A stretch of 64,000 nt of DNA from Mycobacterium palustre (lineage in GTDB: Bacteria; Actinomycetota; Actinomycetes; Mycobacteriales; Mycobacteriaceae), in contig NZ_LQPJ01000099.1 in NCBI RefSeq assembly GCF_002101785.1, forward strand, positions 1 to 64,000, in the 5' to 3' direction. Positions 54,263 through 64,000 of the stretch are shown piece after piece. A model generated the notes under the pieces. That model was given only the letters and a program-made list of their open reading frames with translations. It was not told the origin of the DNA and made no database searches. Each line of letters opens with the position of its first letter. Positions within the stretch are counted from its first letter, which is position 1. Made by a program: the position numbers and the translations under genes.

Positions 54263-55467
54263 GCCACACGCCGGTCGTCGTCATCGGCGTGGGCGACGGC
54301 GGCCGGAGCGCACAGGACGCGCTGCGGTCCGCCGGCGTCTCCGACGTCGTAACGCTCGACGACGCTCCCGGCCGCGAGCTCCTCACCTCAAGGTTCGACG
54401 ACGACACCGACACCTGGCTGCTGACGACGGCCGACGGCGCGACGGTCAGAGCGGGTGTCGTTGTCGCCGCCGGCAGGCCGCCGCAGGTGCCGTGGCTGCC
54501 GGACATCGCCGGGCGAGACGACTTCCTGGGCGAGTCGTTTCACGCCGCCGCGTGGGACCGGCATTTCGCGGCGGCCGGTAAGCGTGTCGCGGTCGTCGGC
54601 ACCGACGCCACCGCCGGTCACTGGGTTCCGCGGCTGACGCAGTCGGCGGCGTCGGTCACCGTTTTCGCGCACCCGCCGCGCCGGTTCGTCGCGGAGCTGC
54701 CGCTGCCGGCCACCCGGGCCAAACGCTGGCTGGCTCGCCGCCTGCGGCCCGCACCGGACAACGCACCCGGGCGGGCCGCGTCGCCGATCGAGGCCATCAC
54801 CCCGACCGGCATCCGGACCGCCGACGGCGCCGAGCATGACGCCGACGTCATCGTCTACGGCACCGGGTTCGCCATTCCCCCGCACCTCCCCGACGAGGCG
54901 CTGGTCGGTGCCCGCGGCCTGACGATCCGGCGGGCCTGGCGCGACGGCATGGAGCCGTACTTCGGGGTCGCCTGCCACGGATTCCCGAACTACTTCTTCG
55001 TTACGGGGCCCGACGCCGGCGCGCAGGCCCGTTACATCGCCTCGTGCGTGGGCCTGATGAGACGCACCGGCAGCACCCGCATCGAGGTGCGGCGCAGCAG
55101 CCAGCAGGTGTTCAACGAACGGGCCAACGTGCGGCCCGCCCAAGCCCATCGGGTGTCGTCGGCCTTCGACCTGTCGTCCGCCGCGCCTGAAGACGACGAC
55201 ACCTACGACGGCGCCGCGACGCTGGCCTTAGCCGGCGCCGAACACCCCGTGCGCGTTCGACTGACCGGCCACCTGAACCCGATTGACGGCCAGTACCACT
55301 GGCAGGGAACGATTTTTTGCTCGCTTCCGGACGAGGCGTTCAAGCGGGCCAGGACCGCCACGCTGACGGTCGGCGCGCGGACGGTCCCGGCCCGCATCGT
55401 CGAACAAACCCCGTGGGGCACCCATACGGTCACCGGAGTGGGCGCCCCGCCGTACGCGCCGAGCTGA
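54259..55467 (+). CDS. Flavin monooxygenase-like protein with C-terminal DUF4873 (Rv0943c-type)
   Basis: The 402-residue protein has an N-terminal GxGxxG as VIGVGDGG and a second dinucleotide loop KRVAVVGTDATAG. These are spaced more closely than in Baeyer-Villiger monooxygenases, and the FAD-side GG-W region is not visible, so the flavin domain may be shortened. An FMO-like GMEPYFGVACHGFPNYFFVTGP follows. Residues about 300-400 are a DUF4873-like beta domain (YDGAATLALAG...HLNPIDGQYHWQG). The start GTG 54259 overlaps the diiron oxygenase stop. It probably supplies electrons to, or acts with, that oxygenase; this is inference. Rv0943c in M. tuberculosis is shorter. Confidence 0.78.
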   Translation: MSHTPVVVIGVGDGGRSAQDALRSAGVSDVVTLDDAPGRELLTSRFDDDTDTWLLTTADGATVRAGVVVAAGRPPQVPWLPDIAGRDDFLGESFHAAAWDRHFAAAGKRVAVVGTDATAGHWVPRLTQSAASVTVFAHPPRRFVAELPLPATRAKRWLARRLRPAPDNAPGRAASPIEAITPTGIRTADGAEHDADVIVYGTGFAIPPHLPDEALVGARGLTIRRAWRDGMEPYFGVACHGFPNYFFVTGPDAGAQARYIASCVGLMRRTGSTRIEVRRSSQQVFNERANVRPAQAHRVSSAFDLSSAAPEDDDTYDGAATLALAGAEHPVRVRLTGHLNPIDGQYHWQGTIFCSLPDEAFKRARTATLTVGARTVPARIVEQTPWGTHTVTGVGAPPYAPS

Positions 55468-55758
55468 TTCGACGCAAGCTGCTGACCGTCATGGACGCTG
55501 GTTTGCCCGCTGTGGCCTTCGGGTAACCCAAGTAATCTCACACCCCACACCGGCGGTTGGCCACAAAAAGGCGAAGGGGGTACCCCGGTGCGTGTACGCG
55601 TGCGGCACAACGCCAGATCTCGTCATCTGTCCAGAGCCCGCACGGTTTCCTGGCGGGCCGGCGCCCGAATGCCGGTCGCGACACCCCGGTTACCAAACTA
55701 TTGGTTTGCGGTTCCCGATCGGCGAGGATGAAGCCCTGTGGAGAAAGGGGTCACTGCG

Positions 55759-56523
55759 GTGAGCGCGTTAGCTGAGTCGCCAAGCTCGCTGGCGGTTGCG
55801 AGTCGGACCGATGAATCGGTCGTCGTGCTGACCGTCCAGGGCGTGCTCAACAACAGCAACTCCGCGGCGCTGCGCGACATCATCATGCAGGCCACCCACG
55901 GCGAGCCGTCCGCCGTCATCGTCAACGTCAACGCGCTCCAAGTGCCCGCGAAAACGGCCTGGTCGACCCTCATCGGGGCGCGCTGGCAGGCGGGCACCCA
56001 GCCCAACGTCCCGATCACCTTGGTTTGCGCCGATCGCGCCACCCGCGACGCCATCGACGACAGCGACGTCGCGCGTTTCATGCCGGTGTACGCGAGCGAA
56101 AAGGCGGCGATTAAGGCGCTCGACCGGCTCACCCGTCGCACCCTCCGGCACGCCGACGCCGAGCTGCCCGCGAACCTGACCAGCCTGCGAGAGTCACGCC
56201 GCCTGGTGCGAGAGTGGCTGACCGCATGGTCGCAGTCGGCGCTGATTCCGGTCGCGCTGGTGGTGGTCAACGTGTTCATCGAAAACGTGCTGGAACACAC
56301 CGGCAGCGTCCCGCTGATGCGGGTGGAAACCGACGGCGCGAGCGCGACCATCGCGGTGTCCGACGACAGCACGACCCCGGCCGTGCGGCTGCCGTCACCC
56401 GAGAAGGGCATCGACGTGTCCGGCCTGGCGATCGTCGACGCGCTGTCGCGCGCGTGGGGCAGCGCGCCCACGTCGTCGGGCAAGACCGTGTGGGCGGTCA
56501 TCGGCCCCGAGAATCAGCTCTGA
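55759..56523 (+). CDS. STAS-HATPase (anti-sigma/anti-anti-sigma-like) fusion protein
   Basis: The 254-residue protein has an N-terminal STAS-like half (about 10-120, VVVLTVQGVLNNSNSAALRD) and a C-terminal HATPase_c_2-like half. In the latter the N box is VFIENVLEHT and the G2 box is GLAIVDALSRAWG. The usual catalytic Glu four residues before the Asn of the N box is Val, so kinase activity is doubtful although ATP could still bind. It resembles RsbV/RsbW modules joined in one chain. GTG 55759 follows GAAAGGGG; GTG 55738 is an alternative. No sigma factor gene is adjacent. It corresponds to Rv0941c. Confidence 0.7.
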   Translation: MSALAESPSSLAVASRTDESVVVLTVQGVLNNSNSAALRDIIMQATHGEPSAVIVNVNALQVPAKTAWSTLIGARWQAGTQPNVPITLVCADRATRDAIDDSDVARFMPVYASEKAAIKALDRLTRRTLRHADAELPANLTSLRESRRLVREWLTAWSQSALIPVALVVVNVFIENVLEHTGSVPLMRVETDGASATIAVSDDSTTPAVRLPSPEKGIDVSGLAIVDALSRAWGSAPTSSGKTVWAVIGPENQL

Positions 56524-56569
56524 GGGGCCCTCGCCGCGCCTTGTTCGCGGACCCGGGCGCGGGTAAAAC

Positions 56570-56583
56570 TAGAACACGTTCTA
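56570..56583 (+). promoter_or_regulatory. KstR-like operator upstream of LLM oxidoreductase 2
   Basis: TAGAACACGTTCTA is identical to the site at 41203 and full-match to TNNAACNNGTTNNA; flanking C and G extend the palindrome by one base on each side. It ends 35 bp before the GTG at 56619. It fits the KstR-type repressor of lipid and sterol catabolism. Confidence 0.8.
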
Positions 56584-56618
56584 GTGTCGGGTGACGGCCC
56601 CCAAGGAAGGCGGATGAC

Positions 56619-57485
56619 GTGCGGTTCAGCTACGCCGAGGCAATGACGGACTTTACGTACTACGTCCCGCTGGCCAAGGCGGCCGAGGCGGCCGGCTACC
56701 ACAGCATGACGATCGCCGACAGCATCGCCTACCCGTTCGAGTCCAACTCCAAATATCCGTATACGCCCGACGGCAACCGCGAATTCCTCGACGGCAAGGC
56801 GTTTATCGAAACGTTCGTCCTCACAGCGGCATTGGGCGCGGTGACGTCCACGCTGCGGTTCAACTTCTTCGTCCTCAAGCTGCCGATCCGGCCGCCGGCG
56901 CTGGTGGCCAAGCAGGCCGGCTCGCTGGCCGCGTTGATCGGCAACCGGGTGGGGCTGGGTGTGGGCACGAGCCCCTGGCCCGAAGACTACGAGCTGATGG
57001 GCGTCCCGTTCGCCAAGCGCGGCAAGCGGATGGACGAATGCATCGAAATAATCAGGGGCCTCACGACCGGTGAGTACTTCGAATTTCACGGCGAGTTCTA
57101 CGACATTCCCAAGACGAAGATGACGCCGGCCCCCAGCCAGCCGATCCCGATCCTGATCGGCGGCCACGCCGACGCGGCGCTGCGCCGCGCCGCGCGTGCC
57201 GACGGATGGATGCACGGTGGCGGCGACCCCGAGGAACTCGACCGGTTGCTGGCCCGGCTCAAGCAGTTTCGCGAGGAAGAGGGCAAGACGGGCCCGTTCG
57301 AGATCCACGTCATCTCGGCCGATGCCTATACCTTGGACGGCATCAAGCGACTCGAGGACAAAGGCGTGACCGACGTCATCGTCGGGTTCCGCATCCCCTA
57401 CATCAAGGGCAACGACACCGAGCCGCTCGACAAGAAGATCCGCAACCTGGAGATGTTCGCCGAGAACGTGATCGCGAAACTCTAA
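56619..57485 (+). CDS. LLM-class F420-dependent oxidoreductase (Rv0940c homologue)
   Basis: The 288-residue luciferase-like TIM barrel protein has MRFSYAEAMTDFTYYVPLAKAAE, SLAALIGNRVGLGVGTSPWPEDY, AKRGKRMDECIEIIRGL and PIPILIGGHADAALRRAAR, the common F420/FMN-binding layout. The start is GTG 56619 with AAGGAAGGCGG upstream. Control by the same operator as the gene at 41226 suggests both act in one lipid or sterol pathway. It is convergent with the crotonase gene, with a single base between stops. Confidence 0.87.
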   Translation: MRFSYAEAMTDFTYYVPLAKAAEAAGYHSMTIADSIAYPFESNSKYPYTPDGNREFLDGKAFIETFVLTAALGAVTSTLRFNFFVLKLPIRPPALVAKQAGSLAALIGNRVGLGVGTSPWPEDYELMGVPFAKRGKRMDECIEIIRGLTTGEYFEFHGEFYDIPKTKMTPAPSQPIPILIGGHADAALRRAARADGWMHGGGDPEELDRLLARLKQFREEEGKTGPFEIHVISADAYTLDGIKRLEDKGVTDVIVGFRIPYIKGNDTEPLDKKIRNLEMFAENVIAKL

Positions 57486-57486
57486 C

Positions 57487-58293
57487 TCACAGCGGATCCC
57501 ACTTCGGTGCCCGCTTCTCGCGGTGCGCCATGGCGGCCTCGATCGGATTGTTGGTGAACCCGCTGAGGATCTGGGTGCGATTCTCCAACTCGATCGCGTG
57601 CCGCAGGCTCGGCGCGTCCAGCGCCGCGTTGAGCCCAATCTTGGTCTGCCACACGCCATATGCGTTGTTCTCCGCGATCGATCGGGCCACCTTGAGCGCC
57701 GCGGGCATCAGCTCGTCGGCGGCGACCACCTCGTGCACCAGCTTGATCCGGTAGGCCTCGGCGGCGTCGATGATGCGGCCGGTCAGCATGAGTTCGCGCG
57801 CCACCCCGGCGCCGACGATCTTCGGCAGCAGGTAGCTGGTGCCCATGTCCATCGAGGAGAAGCCGGCCTTGATGAACGCCGACCCGAACCGGGCGTGTTC
57901 GGACGCGACGCGGATGTCGCTGACGAGCGTGAAGGCCAGCCCGCCGCCGACCGCGACGCCGTTGACCGCGGCGACCACCGGGATGGGCAGCTCGTAGATC
58001 CGGGTGAACAAGTCGGCCAGCCGAACTTGCGCGTCGTAGTTGACCTTGAACGGCGGGCTGGTCGGCTTGGGCTTGGTCCAGGGCTCGCCGGTGCCGCTCA
58101 GGTCCGCGCCGGCGCAAAAGCCGCGCCCGGCCCCGGTCAGGATCGCCACGCGGAACTCCCCCGCGCCGAGCGCGTCCAGGGCGTCGTCCACGCCGTCGAT
58201 CAGCGCCCCGTCGATCGCGTTGAGCCGCTCCGGACGGTTCAGCGTGATGCGGGCGATGTTGTCCTCGAGGGTGTCCAGTTCCACTGCGGGCAT
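57487..58293 (-). CDS. Enoyl-CoA hydratase/isomerase family protein
   Basis: The 268-residue crotonase starts [22 protein letters not shown]. The oxyanion-hole segments are [16 protein letters not shown] and [20 protein letters not shown], and [18 protein letters not shown] holds the catalytic region. The canonical second Glu is replaced in the FSSMDMG segment by Asp, as in some isomerases. ATG 58293 is preferred because a -10-like TACGGT lies just 6 bp upstream (leaderless promoter); GTG 58323 is the longer alternative. It is divergent from the methyltransferase gene. Confidence 0.87.
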   Translation of the reverse strand: MPAVELDTLEDNIARITLNRPERLNAIDGALIDGVDDALDALGAGEFRVAILTGAGRGFCAGADLSGTGEPWTKPKPTSPPFKVNYDAQVRLADLFTRIYELPIPVVAAVNGVAVGGGLAFTLVSDIRVASEHARFGSAFIKAGFSSMDMGTSYLLPKIVGAGVARELMLTGRIIDAAEAYRIKLVHEVVAADELMPAALKVARSIAENNAYGVWQTKIGLNAALDAPSLRHAIELENRTQILSGFTNNPIEAAMAHREKRAPKWDPL

Positions 58294-58300
58294 ACGGGAA

Positions 58301-58338
58301 CCGTAGGCGACGTCGGTGTTCACTCGCCGCGCCTACGG
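58301..58338. promoter_or_regulatory. Back-to-back promoters in a 9 bp inverted repeat
   Basis: CCGTAGGCG (58301-58309) and CGCCTACGG (58330-58338) are exact inverted copies separated by 20 bp. Each contains a TACGGT -10-like hexamer pointing outwards: leftwards to the crotonase ATG (6 bp away) and rightwards to the methyltransferase start (32 bp away). This explains the inverted repeat as two divergent promoters, although a shared regulator site is also possible. Confidence 0.5.
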
Positions 58339-58370
58339 TGGATTTCCTGACAACAGATCAAGGAGCAGAC

Positions 58371-59285
58371 ATGGCACGCACCGAGGGCGACACCTGGGAC
58401 CTGGCCCACAGCGTCGGAGCCTCCGCGACGATGGTCGCCGCGGCACGGGCGGCCGCGAGCAGGCGCGCCGGATCCGTCGTCGACGACCCGTTCGCCGAAC
58501 CGCTGGTGCGCGCGGTCGGGATCGACCTGTTCACCCGGATCGCCGCCGGCGAACTGGACCCCGTCGAGGGCGACGGCGGCGTGGGATTCCCGAGAATGAT
58601 CGACACGTTCGCCGCCCGCGCCCGGTTCTACGACGACTACTTCGCCGCGGCCGGCAAGGCGGGGGTGCGCCAGGTCGTCATCGTCGCGTCGGGCTTGGAC
58701 GCGCGCCCTTACCGGCTTCCCTGGCCCGCCGGGAAGACCGTGTACGAGATCGACCAGCCGGAGGTGATCGCGTTCAAGACGGCGACGCTGTCCGAACTCG
58801 GCGCCGCCCCGACCGCCGAACTGCGCACGGTCGGCATCGATCTGCGGGAGGACTGGCCGGCCGCGCTTCAGGAGGCGGGTTTCGACCCGACCAAACCGAC
58901 GGCGTGGCTCGCCGAGGGTGTGCTCATCGGGTTCCTTCCGCCTTCGGCCGAGGTGCGGTTGCTCGACGCCATCACGCCGCTGTCCAGCGAGGGCAGCCAG
59001 TTCGCCGCCGACTACGGGCAGGTCGCCGGACAATCCGAGGACGAGCGGCAGCAGGCGCAGCGCGTCACCGACCGCTGGCGTGAACTCGGGCTGGACCTGG
59101 ACATTTCGGAGCTGACCTAACCCGGCGAGCACACCGAGGTCGCCGCGCACCTGGCGGCGAGCGGCTGGGAGACGACGACCTTCGAGCTCCCCGACCTCTT
59201 CACCGCCGCCGGCCTGCCGGAGCTGGCCGAGGCGGAACAGGCCCCGGCGAGCACGATCAGGTTTGTCCGGGCGGTACGCCGATAG
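58371..59285 (+). pseudogene. SAM-dependent methyltransferase gene interrupted by one stop codon
   Basis: The mycobacterial PPM/LCMT-type putative methyltransferase family is clear: [40 protein letters not shown] and [17 protein letters not shown] (SAM-binding acidic residue). ATG 58371 follows AAGGAGCAGAC. The frame stops at TAA 59118-59120 after ELT, but the same frame continues with [21 protein letters not shown] to RFVRAVRR and TAG 59283. The family usually has Tyr at that point (LTYPGE), so one base change (TAC or TAT to TAA) probably truncated the protein from 304 to 249 residues. A sequencing error cannot be excluded. Confidence 0.75.
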
Positions 59286-59298
59286 CTCGTCGCGCGGG

Positions 59299-61232
<1,934 letters not shown>

Positions 61233-61236
<4 letters not shown>

Positions 61237-63509
61237 TCGCGCACCACCTCGCTCGGTTCCTTGTCCGGTCGCAGCCCGCGCCAACTCGATTGGCGCAACC
61301 GGTTGTCCGGGGTCCACTCGCTGTAGCGCACCTCCCCCACCAGAACCGGCTTGACGTACGTCACCCCCCTGGCCTCGCTCCTGGGAAGCGGAGGGTCGAA
61401 GGGCGATCGGTCGGTGTGCAGCGGCGCCAGCGTCTTCTTCAGGTTGGCCAGGTCGCGTTCGGTGAACCCGGTTCCGACGCGCCCCGCGAACCGCAGGCCG
61501 CCGTCGCCGGGGATGCCCATCAGCAGCGACCCGATGCCGCTGGTCCGCCCGCCTTCACCGGCCCTCCACCCGCCGATCACGACTTCCTGGGTGTGCCAGT
61601 TCTTGTCCTTGATCCACGAGGCCGACCGGCGGCCGGGCTGATAGGTGGAGTCGCGTTTCTTGGCGACCACGCCCTCCCAGCCGTGTTTGCGGGAGTGCTC
61701 CAGCGCCTGCGCGCCGTCGCCGGGCAGCAGATCGGGGACGATCAGGCTGCTCCCAATCGCCAGCGTTTCCAGCAGCTTTCGCCGGTCCCGGTGTCGCGCC
61801 CGCAGCAGCGATCGGCCGTCGAGGTAGAGCAGGTCGAACGCCCAGTACTCGACGCGGGTGCCGCGGCCCCGGTTTTGCATCGCGTTGAAGCTGGGCACGC
61901 CGGACTTGTCGAGGACGACGGCCTCGCCGTCGAGCACGACGTGATGATCGGCCAGATCTGCTGCCAGGGAACGAAGTTCGGGATATTCACCGGTGACCTC
62001 GCGGCCGCGGCGGGACCGCACCCGCAGGGCGCCATGGTCGGCCTCCACCAGCACCCGGTAGCCGTCCCACTTGCCCTCGAAGACCCACGGGCCGGCCTTG
62101 AGTGCCGACACGGAGCCCTCCGATGCGAGCATGGGGGCGAGGGTGTCGAACTCGAAGACGTTCTGGTCTTTCATCCGGTGCGCCAGCCACTGGTCGCCGT
62201 TGGTTTGAATCAGCGCGTAGCGCCCGGAGATCCGGCTGCCGTGCAAATTGACGATGACCTCGTCATCGAGGAATTTTTCGGCCTCGTAGGTGCCGGAATC
62301 CCAGATGACCACCTTGCCGGCGCCGTATTCGCCCTTGGGGATGTTGCCCTCGAAGGTGCCGTAATCCAGCGGATGGTCCTCGGTGTGCACCGCCAGGTGG
62401 TTCACCGACGTGGTTTCGGGCAGGTTCTTCGGCACCGCCCACGACACCAGCACACCGTCGCGCTCCAGCCGGAAGTCGTAGTGCAGCCGGCGCGCGTGAT
62501 GCTCTTGGATGACGAAGGTGTTACCTTGCCCGACAACGGGTTTGGAAGCGGGCACCGGTTCGGGGGTTTTCGAGGCGTCCCGCATGCTGCGGTACTTGGT
62601 CAGCCGGTCGCGGATCGGCATGTCCGCGTCCAGCGCCGCCAGCAGATCCCCGTCGCGTTCGACCCGCTCGAGCACCTCGTCGTAGCGCAGCTGTCGCACC
62701 TTCGGGTCCTCGAGCTCCTCCCACGCGCGCGGCGCCGCCACCGTCGGATGTTCGCGTCCGCGCAGCGAATACGGCGCGATGGTGGTCTTCGAGCCGTTGT
62801 TCTGGCTCCAGTCCAAAAACACCTTGCCCGCCCGCAGGCTCTTGGTCATGGTCGAGGTGACCAGTTTGGGCATGGCCTTCTCCAGTTGCTGCGCAACGCG
62901 TTTGGCCAATACCGTGGCACCCTGGCTGCTCACCGCCTCGTCCAGCGGGGTGTACAGGTGCACGCCCTTGCTGCCGCTGGTGAGCGGGAAGGTGGTCAAC
63001 CCGATGTCGGTGATCAGCTCGCGCACGGCGTGCGCCACCTTGCACAGTTGGGCCATCGTGACGCCCTCGCCCGGGTCCAGGTCGAACACCAATCGCGTTG
63101 CCGGGCCGGGCTTGAGCTCCTCGGCGTTGCTTCGGGTCCACTCGGCGACGAACCGCCACTGCGGCACGTGCACCTCGAGCGCGGCCTGCTGCGCGATCCA
63201 GGCCAGCCCTTCGGGGCTGTCGATGATCGGGTACGTCGTCGTTCCCGACCGGTGGGCGACGCTGGCCCGCGGCAGCCAGTCGGGCGCCGAGGAGGCGAGC
63301 TGCTTTTCGAAGAACGACTCCTGTTCGACGCCATTGGGCCAACGTTTGCGGGTGACCGCGCGCCCGGCGATGTGCGGCAGCATCACCTCGGCGATGCGGG
63401 TGTAGTAGTCGAAGATGTCGCCCTTGGTGGTGCCGGTTGCCGGATATAGCACCTTGTCGGCGTTGGTCAGCCTGACCCGCTGCTCCGCCTTGGTGGACGC
63501 AGTGCCCAT
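61233..63509 (-). CDS. ligD: Multifunctional ATP-dependent DNA ligase D
   Basis: The 758-residue protein has the mycobacterial order polymerase, phosphoesterase, ligase. The primase-like polymerase domain is first (metal Asp pair in VFDLDPGEGV). The 3'-phosphoesterase core holds HHARRLHYDFRLERDG, with its His, Arg and Asp residues. The ligase is last, with nucleotidyl Lys in FEGKWDGYRVLVE and GVVAKKRDSTYQPGRRS as motif IV/V region. It joins broken DNA ends with Ku in non-homologous end joining. It corresponds to Rv0938. ATG 63509. No ku gene is in the window on this side. Confidence 0.97.
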
Positions 63510-63556
63510 GGTGCCAACCTACGTGGTTTCGCACCGGCGCCGGTACCGTCAACACC

Positions 63557-64000
63557 GTGGTCCGGCTGAACAGCGCCACCCTGCGGCGGCTCCCGGTCGC
63601 CACGCCGAGCTATGACCGCGACGGCATCGGCGTGGGCATCGCGCATGTCGGTGTCGGCGGGTTTCACCGCGCGCATCAGGCGATGTACCTCGACCGGTTG
63701 CTCGAGCGCGGCCGGGCGCGCGACTGGGGCATCTGCGGCATCGGGGTGATGCCGGCCGATCGCCGGATGCGCGACGTGCTGCGCGCCCAGGACGGGCTGT
63801 ACACGCTGGTCCTCGAGCACCCCGACGGCGACCGCGACGCCCGGGTGATCGGCTCGATCGTCGACTACCGCTACGCGCCCGACGACCCCGCCGCGACGAT
63901 CGAGGTGCTGGCCGCCCCGACGACCCGCATGGTGTCGATGACCATCACCGAGGGCGGTTACCGGGCCATCGACCCGGGATCCGTTTTCGGTCTGATCGTC
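63557..64000 (+). CDS. Mannitol dehydrogenase family protein (partial, N-terminal)
   Basis: The gene starts GTG 63557 and runs off the right edge; 148 codons are visible. The N-terminal domain has GIAHVGVGGFHRAHQAMYLDR, the NAD-binding loop of polyol-specific long-chain dehydrogenases. CGIGVMPADRRMRDVL, YTLVLEHPDGD and MTITEGGYRAID follow, typical of mannitol/fructuronate/tagaturonate reductases. It likely oxidises a sugar alcohol with NAD. It is divergent from ligD, with 47 bp between starts, so its promoter must lie within or next to the ligD 5' end. Confidence 0.87.
   Translation, partial: MVRLNSATLRRLPVATPSYDRDGIGVGIAHVGVGGFHRAHQAMYLDRLLERGRARDWGICGIGVMPADRRMRDVLRAQDGLYTLVLEHPDGDRDARVIGSIVDYRYAPDDPAATIEVLAAPTTRMVSMTITEGGYRAIDPGSVFGLIV

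Noticed and set aside
55694-55708. CAAAC-N5-GTTTG inverted repeat upstream of the STAS-HATPase gene
   Set aside because: The arms are only five bases long and no known regulator consensus fits. It is too weak to list as an operator.

Overview
The window is high-G+C actinobacterial DNA. Gene content and order identify it as a slow-growing Mycobacterium, probably close to the M. avium complex. Evidence includes a PE/PPE/Esx cassette with SVP-type PPE, F420-dependent luciferase-like oxidoreductases, an MprA-MprB-PepD locus, PerM, and a LigD repair ligase. Most of 11-63.5 kb follows, in inverted orientation, the M. tuberculosis interval Rv0938 (ligD) to about Rv0996. Species cannot be fixed from this sequence alone.

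Left arm (1 to about 11 kb) is accessory. It holds a PE-PPE-esx operon cut by the window edge, a PAS-domain protein, two tandem paralogous TetR regulators, and a three-gene sugar cluster (GT2 glycosyltransferase, APH-fold kinase-like protein with an altered catalytic loop, GalE-like epimerase). A one-TM hypothetical protein, an M42 aminopeptidase and a RibD/DHFR-like reductase follow. The PE operon, the PAS gene and the sugar cluster are each preceded by the same two-box promoter architecture (about 85 bp), which suggests one small regulon.

Middle (11-22.5 kb): tRNA-Ala(CGC), GlpR/SepX-like membrane protein, RimJ-like acetyltransferase, gephyrin-like Glp/MoeA1 and GalU. Then come 5-formyl-THF cyclo-ligase, the redox chaperone Ruc behind a CIRCE operator, a SAF-domain protein, MscL, MoaB2, PepD, MprB, MprA and RpmF. 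MprA/MprB/PepD form the envelope-stress module, and an MprA-box-like 19 bp repeat lies just before mprA.

22.8-31.3 kb is a tightly overlapped catabolic operon: AtuA-like protein, FadE13, AccD2, AccA2, FadE12, EchA7. It resembles leucine/acyclic-terpene (Liu/Atu) acyl-CoA carboxylation pathways. After a DUF1707 protein and an aldo-keto reductase come the AAA+/VWA pair, purH-purN, PerM and an Rv0954-like protein. These are followed by a KstR-box-controlled LLM oxidoreductase, sucCD, a LytM-type M23 peptidase with a CRP-like site, and uvrD1.

48.5-64 kb begins with the chorismate mutase gene. It is preceded by a short ORF with a Phe-Phe-Tyr-Gly-Tyr stretch and a strong terminator-like hairpin, a candidate aromatic amino acid attenuator. 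Next are pgi, an SDR, a full-length Fpg/MutM-like glycosylase, cobF (absent from the M. tuberculosis complex), an AurF-type diiron oxygenase with a flavin monooxygenase-like protein, and a STAS-HATPase protein. The end holds a second KstR-box/LLM pair, a crotonase, a methyltransferase gene broken by one in-frame stop, a FAH/metallo-hydrolase fusion, ligD, and the start of a mannitol dehydrogenase-family gene.
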